Source of the DNA: Hippasteria phrygiana
Taxonomy: Eukaryota > Echinodermata > Asteroidea > Valvatida > Goniasteridae
Assembly: GCA_037893225.1 (NCBI GenBank)
Contig: JAZGUH010000103.1
Coordinates: forward strand, 4,898,001 to 4,962,000
Direction: 5' to 3'
Length of the DNA: 64,000 bases
Positions 51,436 to 63,889 of this stretch are shown here, one piece after another (position 1 is the first letter of the stretch; the number at the start of each line of letters is the position of its first letter). The notes under the pieces were generated by a model, which had not been told where the DNA came from, ran no database searches, and was given only the letters and a program-made list of their open reading frames with translations. A program made the translations under genes and the position numbers.

Positions 51436-54400
51436 ACCTGATGTTGAACGAATTTGAGCACAACCTTGATACTGTTGGAAAGCGTGACTCATCAGCAACA
51501 TCCAGACTAATCTTCAGCTCCTCAGACCCACGTCCAGCCGAATGATGGCCGAGATAAGCGAGTACGTTTTTCCTACTGATTGTTCTGCATTCCCGCATAA
51601 CTGCACACGCTATACAATGGACTAGCCGAGACCCCCACAACGCAACTTGGGCCCCAAATGACTGCGTTTTTCGACCTGATGTTGAACGAATTTGAGCACA
51701 ATCTTCATACTGTTGGAAAGCGTGACTCCTCAGCAACATCCAGACCAATCTTCAGCTCCTCAGACCCACGTTCAGCCGAATGATGGCCGAGATAAGCGAG
51801 TACGTTTTTCAAACTGATTTTTCTGCATTCCCGCATCACTGCACACGCTATACAATGGCTAGCCAAGAGCCCCCAACAACGCAACTTCGGCCCCAAATGA
51901 CTGCGTTTTTCGACCTGATGTTGAACGAATTTGAGCACAATCTTGATACTGTTGGAAAGCGTGACTACTCAGCAACATCCAGACTAATCTTCAGCTCCTC
52001 AGACCCACGTCCAGCCGAATGATGTCCGAGATAAGCGAGTAAGTTTTTCCAACTGATTTGTCTGCATTCCCGCATAACTGCAAACGCTATACAATGGCTA
52101 GCCAAGACCCCCCACAACGCAACTTCGGCATCAAATGACTGCGTTTTTCGACCTGATGTTGAAAGAATTTGCACACTATCTTGATACTGTTGGAAAGCGT
52201 GACTCCTCAGCAACATCCAGACCAATCTTCAGCTCCTCAGACCCACGTTTAGCCGAATGATGGAAGAGATAAGCGAGTACGTTTTTCGAACTGATTGTTC
52301 TGAATTCCCGCATAACTGCACACGCTATACAATGGACTAGCCGAGACCCCCACAACGCAACTTGGGCCCCAAATGACTGCGTTTTTGGACCTGATGTTGA
52401 ACGAAATTGCGCACAATCTTGATACTGTTAAAAAGAGTGACTCCTCAGCAACATCCAGACAAATCTCCAGCTCCTCAGACCCACGTTCAGCCGAATGATG
52501 GCCGAGATAAGCGAGTACGTTTTTCCAACTGATTTTTCTGCATTCCCGCATAAATGCACCCGCTATACAATAGACTAGCCAAGACCCCCACAACGCAACT
52601 TCGGCCTGAAATGACTGCGTTTTTCGACCTGATGTTGAACGAATTTGAGCACAATCTTGATACTGTTGGAAAGCGTGACTCCTCAGCAACATCCAGACTA
52701 ATCTTCAGCTCCTCAGACCCACGTTCAGCCGAATGATGGCTGAGATAAGCGAGTAAGTTTTTCCAACTGATTTTTCTGCATTCCCGCATAACTGCACACG
52801 CTATACAATGGCTAGCCAAGACCCCCCACAACGCAACTTCGGCCTCAAATGACTGCGTTTTTCGACCTGGTGTTGAACGAATTTGAGCACAATCTTCATA
52901 CTGTTGGAAAGCGTGAATCCTCAGCAACATCCAGAAAAATCTCCAGCTCCTCAGACCCACGTTCAGCCGAATGATGGCTGAGATAAGCGAGTACGTTTTT
53001 CCAACTGATTTTTCTGCATTCCCGCATAACTGCACACGCTATACAATGGCTAGCCAAGACCCCCCACAACGCAACTTCGGCTTCAAATGACAGCGTTTTT
53101 CGACCTGATGTTGAACGAATTTGAGCACAATCTTGATACTGTTGGAAAGCGTGACTCCTCAGCAACATCCAGACAAATCTCCAACTCCTCAGACCCATGT
53201 TCAGCCGAAAGATGTCCGAGATAAGCGAGTAAGTTTTTCCAACTGATTTTTCTGCATTCCCGCATAACTGCACACGATATACAATGGCTAGCCAAGACCC
53301 CCCACCACGCAACTTCGGCATCAAATGACTGCGTTTTTCGACCTGATGTTGAAAGAATTTGCACACTATCTTGATACTGTTGGAAAGCGTGACTCCTCAG
53401 CAACATCCAGACCAATCTTCAGCTCCTCAGACCCACGTTTAGCCGAATGATGGCCGAGATAAGCGAGTAAGTTTTTCCAACTGATTGTTCTGCATTCCCG
53501 CATAACTGCACACGCTATACAATGGACTAGCCGAGACCCCCACAACGCAACTTGGGCCCCAAATGACTGCGTTTTTCGACCTGATGTTGAACGAAATTGC
53601 GCACAATCTTGATACTGTTAAAAAGAGTGACTCCTCAGCAACATCCAGACCAATCTTCAGCTCCTCAGACCCACGTTCAGCCGAATGATGGCCGAGATAA
53701 GCGAGTACGTTTTTCCAACTGATTGTTCTGCATTCCCGCATAACTGCACACGCTATACAATGGACTAGCCGAGACCCCACCACGCAACTTGGGCCCCAAA
53801 TGACTGCGTTTTTCGACCTGATGTTGAACGAATTTGCGCACAATCTTGATACTGTTGGAAAGCGTGACTCCTCAGCAACATCCAGACAAATCTCTAGCTC
53901 CTCAGACCCATGTTCAGCCGAAAGATGTCCGAGATAAGCGAGTAAGTTTTTCCAACTGATTGTTCTGCATTCCCGCATAACTGCACACGCTATACAATGG
54001 CTAGCCAAGACCCCCCACCACGCAACTTCGGCATCAAATGACTGCGTTTTTCGACCTGATGTTGAACGAATTTGCGCACAATCTTGATACTGTTGGAAAG
54101 CGTGACTCCTCAGCAACATCCAGACCAATCTTCAGCTCCTCAGACCCACGTTTAGCCGAATGATGGAAGAGATAAGCGAGTACGTTTTTCGAACAGATTG
54201 TTCTGCATTCCCGCATAACTGCACACGCTATACAATGGACTAGCCGAGACCCCCACCACGCAACTTTGTCCCCACATGACTGCGTTTTTCGACCTGATGT
54301 TGAACGAAATTGCGCACAATCTTGATACTGTTAAAAAGAGTGACTCCTCAGCAACGTCCAGACAAATCTTCAGCTCCTCGGACCCACGTTCAGCCGAATG

Positions 54401-57400
54401 ATGGCCGAGATAAGCGAGTAAGTTTTTCCAACTGATTTTTCTGCATTCCCGCATAACTGCACACGCTATACAATGGCTAGCCAAGACCCCCCACCACGCA
54501 ACTTCGGCATCAAATGACTGCGTTTTTCGACCTGATGTTGAACGAAATTGCGCACAATCTTGATACTGTTAAAAAGAGTGACTCCTCAGCAACGTCCAGA
54601 CAAATCTTCAGCTCCTCGGACCCACGTTCAGCCGAATGATGGCCGAGATAAGCGAGTAAGTTTTTCCAACTGATTTGTCTGCATTCCCGCATAACTGCAC
54701 ACGCAATACAATGGCTAGCCAAGACCCCCCACAACGCAACTTCGGCCTCAAATGACTGCGTTTTTCGACCTGATGTTGAACGAATTTGAGCACAACCTTG
54801 ATACTGTTGGAAAGCGTGACTCCTCAGCAACATCCAGACTAATCTTCAGCTCCTCAGACCCACGTCCAGCCGAATGATGGCCGAGATAAGCGAGTACGTT
54901 TTTCCTACTGATTGTTCTGCATTCCCGCATAACTGCACACGCTATACAATGGACTAGCCGAGACCCCCACAACGCAACTTGGGCCCCAAATGACTGCGTT
55001 TTTCGACCTGATGTTGAACGAATTTGAGCACAATCTTCATACTGTTGGAAAGCGTGAATCCTCAGCAACATCCAGAAAAATCTCCAGCTCCTCAGACCCA
55101 CGTTCAGCCGAATGATGGCCGAGATAAGCGAGTACGTTTTTCCAACTGATTTTTCTGCATTCCCGCATAACTGCACACGCTATACAATAGCTAGCCAAGA
55201 CCCCCCACCACGCAACTTCGGCTTCAAATGACTGCGTTTTTCGACCTGATGTTGAACGAATTTGAGCACAATCTTGATACTGTTGGAAAGCGTGACTACT
55301 CAGCAACATCCAGACTAATCTTCGGCTCCTCAGACCCACGTCCAGCCGAATGATGGCCGAGATAAGCGAGTAAGTTTTTCCTACTGATTGTTCTGCATTC
55401 CCGCATAACTGCACACGCTATACAATGGACTAGCCGAGACCCCCACAACGCAACTTGGGCCCCAAATGACTGCGTTTTTCGACCTGATGTTGAACGAAAT
55501 TGCGCACAATCTTGATACTGTTAAAAAGAGTGACTCCTCAGCAACATCCAGACCAATCTTCAGCTCCTCAGACCCACGTTCAGCCGAATGATGGCCGATA
55601 TAAGCGAGTACGTTTTTCTAACTGATTGTTCTGCATTCCCGCATAACTGCACACGCTATACAATGGACTAGCCGAGACCCCCACAACGCAACTTTGGCCT
55701 CAAATGACTGCGTTTTTCGACCTGATGTTGAACGAATTGGAGCACAATCTTGATACTGTTGGAAAGCGTGATTCCTCAGCAACATCCAGACCAATCTTCA
55801 GCTCCTCAGAGCCACGTTCAGCCGAATGATGGCCGAGATAAGCGAGTAAGTTTTTCCAACTGATTTTTCTGCATTCCCGCATAACTGCACACGCTATACA
55901 ATGGCTAGCCAAGAGCCCCCAACAACGCAACTTCGGCCCCAAATGACTGCGTTTTTCGACCTGATCTTGAACGAATTTGAGCACAATCTTGATACTGTTG
56001 GAAAGCGTGACTACTCAGCAACATCCAGACTAATCTTCGGCTCCTCAGACCCACGTCCAGCCGAATGATGGCCGAGATAAGCGAGTAAGTTTTTCCAACT
56101 GATTGTTCTGCATTCCCGCATAACTGCACACGCTATACAGTGGACTAGCCGAGACCCCCACAACGCAACTTGGACCCCAAATGACTGCGTTTTTCGACCT
56201 GATGTTGAACGAAATTGCGCACAATCTTGATACTGTTAAAAAGAGTGACTCCTCAGCAACATCCAGACAAATCTCCAGCTCCTCAGACCCACGTTCAGCC
56301 GAATGATGGCCGAGATAAGCGAGTAAGTTTTTCCAACTGATTTGTCTGCATTCCCGCATAACTGCACACGCAATACAATGGCTAGCCAAGACCCCCCACA
56401 ACGCAACTTCGGCCTCAAATGACTGCGTTTTTCGACCTGATGTTGAACGAATTTGAGCACAACCTTGATACTGTTGGAAAGCGTGACTCCTCAGCAACAT
56501 CCAGACTAATCTTCAGCTCCTCAGACCCACGTCCAGCCGAATGATGGCCGAGATAAGCGAGTACGTTTTTCCTACTGATTTTTCTGCATTCCCGCATAAC
56601 TCCACACGCTATACAATGGACTAGCCGAGACCCCCACAACGCAACTTGGGCCCCAAATGACTGCGTTTTTCGACCTGATGTTGAACGAATTTGAGCACAA
56701 TCTTCATACTGTTGGAAAGCGTGAATCCTCAGCAACATCCAGAAAAATCTCCAGCTCCTCAGACCCACGTTCAGCCGAATGATGGCCGAGATAAGCGAGT
56801 ACGTTTTTCCAACTGATTTTTCTGCATTCCCGCATAACTGCACACGCTATACAATAGCTAGCCAAGACCCCCCACCACGCAACTTCGGCTTCAAATGACT
56901 GCGTTTTTCGACCTGATGTTGAACGAATTTGAGCACAATCTTGATACTGTTGGAAAGCGTGACTCCTCAGCAACATCCAGACCAATCTTCAGCTCCTCAG
57001 ACCCACGTTCAGCCGAATGATGGCCGAGATAAGCGAGTAAGTTTTTCCAACTGATTTTTCTGCATTCCCGCATAACTGCACACGCTATACAATGGCTAGC
57101 CAAGAGCCCCAACAACGCAACTTCGGCCCCAAATGACTGCGTTTTTCGACCTGATCTTGAACGAATTTGAGTACAATCTTGATACTGTTGGAAAGCGTGA
57201 CTACTCAGCAACATCCAGACTAATCTTCGGCTCCTCAGACCCACGTCCAGCCGAATGATGGCCGAGATAAGCGAGTAAGTTTTTCCAACTGATTGTTCTG
57301 CATTCCCGCATAACTGCACACGCTATACAATGGACTAGCCGAGACCCCCACAACGCAACTTGGGCCCCAAATGACTGCGTTTTTCGACCTGATGTTGAAC

Positions 57401-58429
57401 GAAATTGCGCACAATCTTGATACTGTTAAAAAGAGTGACTCCTCAGCAACATCCAGACCAATCTTCAGCTCCTCAGACCCACGTTCAGCCGAATGATGGC
57501 CGAGATAAGCGAGTACGTTTTTCCAACTGATTGTTCTGCATTCCCGCATAACTGCACACGCTATACAATGGACTAGCCGAGACCCCCACAACGCAACTTT
57601 GGCCTCAAATGACTGCGTTTTTCTACCTGATATTGAACGAATTTGAGCACAATCTTGAAACTGTTGGAAAGCGTGACTCCTCAGCAACATCCAGACCAAT
57701 CTTCAGCTCCTCAGACCCACGTTCAGCCGAATGATGGCCGAGATAAGCGAGTAAGTTTTTCCAACTGATTTTTCTGCATTCCCGCATAACTGCACACGCT
57801 ATACAATGGCTAGCCAAGAGCCCCCAACAACGCAACTTCGGCCCCAAATGACTGCGTTTTTCGACCTGATCTTGAACGAATTTGAGCACAATCTTGATAC
57901 TGTTGGAAAGCGTGACTACTCAGCAACATCCAGACTAATCTTCGGCTCCTCAGACCCACGTCCAGCCGAATGATGGCCGAGATAAGCGAGTAAGTTTTTC
58001 CAACTGATTTTTCTGCATTCCCGCATAACTGCACACGCTATACAATGGCTAGCCAAGACTCCCACCACGCATCTTTGGCCTCAAATGACTGCGTTTTTCG
58101 ACCTGATGTTGAACGAATTTGAGCACAATCTTGATACTGTTGGAAAGCGTGACTCCTCAGCAACATCCAGACAAATCTCCAGCTCCTCAGACCCATGTTC
58201 AGCCGAAAGATGTCCGAGATAAGCGAGTAAGTTTTTCCAACTGATTTGTCTGCATTCCCGCATAACTGCACACGCTATACAATGGCTAGCCAAGACCCCC
58301 CACAACGCAACTTCGGCCTCAAATGACTGCGTTTTTCGACCTGATGTTGAACGGAATTGCGCACAATCTTGATACTGTTGAAAAGAGTGACTCCTCAGCA
58401 ACATCCAGACAAATCTCAAGCTCCTCAGA
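51436..58429 (+). repeat. Irregular stretch of satellite units
   Basis: About 29 units with no single clear tandem block. Short partial matches exist. 52469-52758 matches 47470-47760 (offset 4999, with ataaatgcac at 52550 and 47551). About 52747-53460 matches 47985-48700 (offset about 4760, ctggtg at 52867). The unit starting at 54280 is copied into the next unit at 54518. The cacgcaatac marker is at 54700 and 56367. Nothing other than satellite was seen. Confidence 0.75.
54280..54755 (+). repeat. Single-monomer tandem duplication
   Basis: Two consecutive units (54280 and 54518, exactly 238 apart) share the whole rare body: gaaattgcgcac, ttaaaaagag, gcaacgtccagacaaatc and ctcctcggaccc. Elsewhere this body occurs once per block, so this is a local one-unit step or conversion. 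The units differ after box 2 (ttttctgc against ttgtctgc; cacgctatac against cacgcaatac). Confidence 0.75.
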
Positions 58430-59383
58430 CCCACGTTCAGCCGAATGATGGCCGAGATAAGCGAGTAAGTTTTTCCAACTGATTTTTCTGCATTCCCGCA
58501 TAACTGCACACGCTATACAATGGCTAGCAAAGACCCCCCACAACGCAACTTCGGCCTCAAATGACTGCGTTTTTCGACCTGATGTTGAACGAATTTGAGC
58601 ACAATCTTGATACTGTTGGAAAGCGTGACTCCTCAGCAACATCCAGACTAATCTTCAGCTCCTCAGACCCACGTTCCGCCGAATGATAGCTGAGAAAAGC
58701 GAGTACGTTTTTCCAACTGATTGTTCTGCATTCCCGCATAACTGCACACCCTATACAATGGACTAGCCGAGACCCCCCACAACGCAACTTGGGCCCCGAA
58801 TGACTGCGTTTTTCGACATGATGTTGAACGAAATTGCGCACAATCTTGATACTGTTAAAAAGAGTGACTCCTCAGCAACATCCAGACTAATCTTCAGCTC
58901 CTCAGACCCACGTTCAGCCGAATGATGGCTGAGATAAGCCAGTACGTTTTTCCAACTGATTGTTCTGCATTCCCGCATAACTGCACACGCTATACAATGG
59001 ACTAGCCGAGACCCCCCACAACGCAACTTGGGCCCCGAATTACTGCGTTTTTCGACCTGATGTTGAACGAATTTGAGCACAATCTTCATACTGTTGGAAA
59101 GCGTGAATCCTCAGCAACATCCAGAAAAATCTCCAGCTCCTCAGACCCACGTTCAGCCGAATGATGGCTGAGATAAGCGAGTACGTTTTTCCAACTGATT
59201 TTTCTGCATTCCCGCATAACTGCACACGCCATACAATGGCTAGCCAAGACCCCCCACAACGCAACTTCGGCTTCAAATGACTGCGTTTTTCGACCTGATG
59301 TTGAACGAATTTGAGCACAATCTTGATACTGTTGGAAAGCGTGACTCCTCAGCAACATCCAGACAAATCTTCAGCTCCTCAGC
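58430..59383 (+). repeat. Four-monomer block, left copy of a 954-bp tandem duplication
   Basis: Matches 59384-60337 at +954. A dense set of private variants is shared: gctagcaaag, gttccgccg, gatagctgagaaaagcg, cacaccctatac, cgacatgatg, ataagccagtac, gaattactgcg and cacgccatac. No difference was seen by eye between about 58480 and 59370. Confidence 0.92.
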
Positions 59384-60337
59384 CCCACGTTCAGCCGAAT
59401 GATGGCCGAGATAAGCGAGTACGTTTTTCCAACTGATTTTTCTGCATTCCCGCATAACTGCACACGCTATACAATGGCTAGCAAAGACCCCCCACAACGC
59501 AACTTCGGCCTCAAATGACTGCGTTTTTCGACCTGATGTTGAACGAATTTGAGCACAATCTTGATACTGTTGGAAAGCGTGACTCCTCAGCAACATCCAG
59601 ACTAATCTTCAGCTCCTCAGACCCACGTTCCGCCGAATGATAGCTGAGAAAAGCGAGTACGTTTTTCCAACTGATTGTTCTGCATTCCCGCATAACTGCA
59701 CACCCTATACAATGGACTAGCCGAGACCCCCCACAACGCAACTTGGGCCCCGAATGACTGCGTTTTTCGACATGATGTTGAACGAAATTGCGCACAATCT
59801 TGATACTGTTAAAAAGAGTGACTCCTCAGCAACATCCAGACTAATCTTCAGCTCCTCAGACCCACGTTCAGCCGAATGATGGCTGAGATAAGCCAGTACG
59901 TTTTTCCAACTGATTGTTCTGCATTCCCGCATAACTGCACACGCTATACAATGGACTAGCCGAGACCCCCCACAACGCAACTTGGGCCCCGAATTACTGC
60001 GTTTTTCGACCTGATGTTGAACGAATTTGAGCACAATCTTCATACTGTTGGAAAGCGTGAATCCTCAGCAACATCCAGAAAAATCTCCAGCTCCTCAGAC
60101 CCACGTTCAGCCGAATGATGGCTGAGATAAGCGAGTACGTTTTTCCAACTGATTTTTCTGCATTCCCGCATAACTGCACACGCCATACAATGGCTAGCCA
60201 AGACCCCCCACAACGCAACTTCGGCTTCAAATGACTGCGTTTTTCGACCTGATGTTGAACGAATTTGAGCACAATCTTGATACTGTTGGAAAGCGTGACT
60301 CCTCAGCAACATCCAGACAAATCTCCAGCTCCTCAGA
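59384..60337 (+). repeat. Four-monomer block, right copy of the 954-bp tandem duplication
   Basis: Carries all private variants of the left copy. The copies differ only at the edges: gagtaag against gagtacg on the left, and cagccccacg against cagacccatg on the right. Confidence 0.92.
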
Positions 60338-61748
60338 CCCATGTTCAGCCGAAAGATGTCCGAGATAAGCGAGTAAGTTTTTCCAACTGATTTTTCTGCA
60401 TTCCCGCATAACTGCACACGCTATACAATGGCTAGCCAAGACCCCCCACCACGCAACTTCGGCATCAAATGACTGCGTTTTTCGACCTGATGTTGAAAGA
60501 ATTTGCACACTATCTTGATACTGTTGGAAAGCGTGACTCCTCAGCAACATCCAGACCAATCTTCAGCTCCTCAGACCCACGTTTAGCCGAATGATGGCCG
60601 AGATAAGCGAGTACGTTTTTCCAACTGATTGTTCTGCATTCCCGCATAACTGCACACGCTATACAATGGACTAGCCGAGACCCCCACCACGCAACTTTGT
60701 CCCCACATGACTGCGTTTTTCGACCTGATGTTGAACGAAATTGCGCACAATCTTGATACTGTTAAAAAGAGTGACTCCTCAGCAACGTCCAGACAAATCT
60801 TCAGCTCCTCGGACCCACGTTCAGCCGAATGATGGCCGAGATCAGCGAGTAAGTTTTTCCAACTGATTTGTCTGCATTCCCGCATAACTGCACACGCAAT
60901 ACAATGGCTAGCCAAGACCCCCCACAACGCAACTTCGGCCTCAAATGACTGCGTTTTTCGACCTGATGTTGAACGAATTTGAGCACAACCTTGATACTGT
61001 TGGAAAGCGTGACTCCTCAGCAACATCCAGACTAATCTTCAGCTCCTCAGACCCACGTCCAGCCGAATGATGGCCGAGATAAGCGAGTACGTTTTTCCTA
61101 CTGATTGTTCTGCATTCCCGCATAACTGCACACGCTATACAATGGACTAGCCGAGACCCCCACAACGCAACTTGGGCCCCAAATGACTGCGTTTTTCGAC
61201 CTGATGTTGAACGAATTTGAGCACAATCTTCATACTGTTGGAAAGCGTGGCTCCTCAGCAACATCCAGACCAATCTTCAGCTCCTCAGACCCACGTTCAG
61301 CCGAATGATGGCCGAGATAAGCGAGTAAGTTTTTCCAACTGATTTTTCTGCATTCCCGCATAACTGCACACGCTATACAATGGCTAGCCAAGAGCCCCCA
61401 ACAACGCAACTTCGGCCCCAAATGACTGCGTTTTTCGACCTGATCTTGAACGAATTTGAGCACAATCTTGATACTGTTGGAAAGCGTGACTACTCAGCAA
61501 CATCCAGACTAATCTTCGGCTCCTCAGACCCACGTCCAGCCGAATGATGGCCGAGATAAGCGAGTAAGTTTTTCCAACTGATTGTTCTGCATTCCCGCAT
61601 AACTGCACACGCTATACAATGGACTAGCCGAGACCCCCACAACGAAACTTGGGCCCCAAATGACTGCGTTTTTCGACCTGATGTTGAACGAAATTGCGCA
61701 CAATCTTGATACTGTTAAAAAGAGTGACTCCTCAGCAACATCCAGACA
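60235..61748 (+). repeat. Left copy of a nine-monomer displacement (offset 2141)
   Basis: Aligns with 62376-63889. Shared markers are gagatcagcgag, cacgcaatac (60893 and 63034), agcgtggctcctc and caacgaaacttggg. Confidence 0.85.
60930..61393 (+). repeat. Two-monomer segment repeated at +952 (61882-62345)
   Basis: Both copies have gagcacaacc, cctactgattg and the rare agcgtggctcctc. The downstream copy has one private change, gttgcaaagcg near 61952. Displacement is four monomers. Confidence 0.75.
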
Positions 61749-62375
61749 AATCTCCAGCTCCTCAGACCCACGTTCAGCCGAATGATGGCCGAGATAAGCG
61801 AGTAAGTTTTTCCAACTGATTGTTCTGCATTCCCGCATAACTGCACACGCTATACAATGGCTAGCCAAGACTCCCACCACGCATCTTTGGCCTCAAATGA
61901 CTGCGTTTTTCGACCTGATGTTGAACGAATTTGAGCACAACCTTGATACTGTTGCAAAGCGTGACTCCTCAGCAACATCCAGACTAATCTTCAGCTCCTC
62001 AGACCCACGTCCAGCCGAATGATGGCCGAGATAAGCGAGTACGTTTTTCCTACTGATTGTTCTGCATTCCCGCATAACTGCACACGCTATACAATGGACT
62101 AGCCGAGACCCCCACAACGCAACTTGGGCCCCAAATGACTGCGTTTTTCGACCTGATGTTGAACGAATTTGAGCACAATCTTCATACTGTTGGAAAGCGT
62201 GGCTCCTCAGCAACATCCAGACCAATCTTCAGCTCCTCAGACCCACGTTCAGCCGAATGATGGCCGAGATAAGCGAGTAAGTTTTTCCAACTGATTTTTC
62301 TGCATTCCCGCATAACTGCACACGCTATACAATGGCTAGCCAAGACTCCCACCACGCATCTTTGGCCTCAAATGA

Positions 62376-63889
62376 CTGCGTTTTTCGACCTGATGTTGAA
62401 CGAATTTGAGCACAATCTTGATACTGTTGGAAAGCGTGACTCCTCAGCAACATCCAGACAAATCTCCAGCTCCTCAGACCCATGTTCAGCCGAAAGATGT
62501 CCGAGATAAGCGAGTAAGTTTTTCCAACTGATTTTTCTGCATTCCCGCATAACTGCACACGCTATACAATGGCTAGCCAAGACCCCCCACCACGCAACTT
62601 CGGCATCAAATGACTGCGTTTTTCGACCTGATGTTGAAAGAATTTGCACACTATCTTGATACTGTTGGAAAGCGTGACTCCTCAGCAACATCCAGACCAA
62701 TCTTCAGCTCCTCAGACCCACGTTTAGCCGAATGATGGCCGAGATAAGCGAGTACGTTTTTCCAACTGATTGTTCTGCATTCCCGCATAACTGCACACGC
62801 TATACAATGGACTAGCCGAGACCCCCACCACGCAACTTTGTCCCCACATGACTGCGTTTTTCGACCTGATGTTGAACGAAATTGCGCACAATCTTGATAC
62901 TGTTAAAAAGAGTGACTCCTCAGCAACGTCCAGACAAATCTTCAGCTCCTCGGACCCACGTTCAGCCGAATGATGGCCGAGATCAGCGAGTAAGTTTTTC
63001 CAACTGATTTGTCTGCATTCCCGCATAACTGCACACGCAATACAATGGCTAGCCAAGACCCCCCACAACGCAACTTCGGCCTCAAATGACTGCGTTTTTC
63101 GACCTGATGTTGAACGAATTTGAGCACAACCTTGATACTGTTGGAAAGCGTGACTCCTCAGCAACATCCAGACTAATCTTCAGCTCCTCAGACCCACGTC
63201 CAGCCGAATGATGGCCGAGATAAGCGAGTACGTTTTTCCTACTGATTGTTCTGCATTCCCGCATAACTGCACACGCTATACAATGGACTAGCCGAGACCC
63301 CCACAACGCAACTTGGGCCCCAAATGACTGCGTTTTTCGACCTGATGTTGAACGAATTTGAGCACAATCTTCATACTGTTGGAAAGCGTGGCTCCTCAGC
63401 AACATCCAGACCAATCTTCAGCTCCTCAGACCCACGTTCAGCCGAATGATGGCCGAGATAAGCGAGTAAGTTTTTCCAACTGATTTTTCTGCATTCCCGC
63501 ATAACTGCACACGCTATACAATGGCTAGCCAAGAGCCCCCAACAACGCAACTTCGGCCCCAAATGACTGCGTTTTTCGACCTGATCTTGAACGAATTTGA
63601 GCACAATCTTGATACTGTTGGAAAGCGTGACTACTCAGCAACATCCAGACTAATCTTCGGCTCCTCAGACCCACGTCCAGCCGAATGATGGCCGAGATAA
63701 GCGAGTAAGTTTTTCCAACTGATTGTTCTGCATTCCCGCATAACTGCACACGCTATACAATGGACTAGCCGAGACCCCCACAACGAAACTTGGGCCCCAA
63801 ATGACTGCGTTTTTCGACCTGATGTTGAACGAAATTGCGCACAATCTTGATACTGTTAAAAAGAGTGACTCCTCAGCAACATCCAGACC
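62376..63889 (+). repeat. Right copy of the nine-monomer displacement (offset 2141)
   Basis: Partner of 60235-61748. It diverges at about 63889 (ccaatcttc here, caaatctcc upstream). The array then runs off the window with a 195-bp partial unit. Confidence 0.85.
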
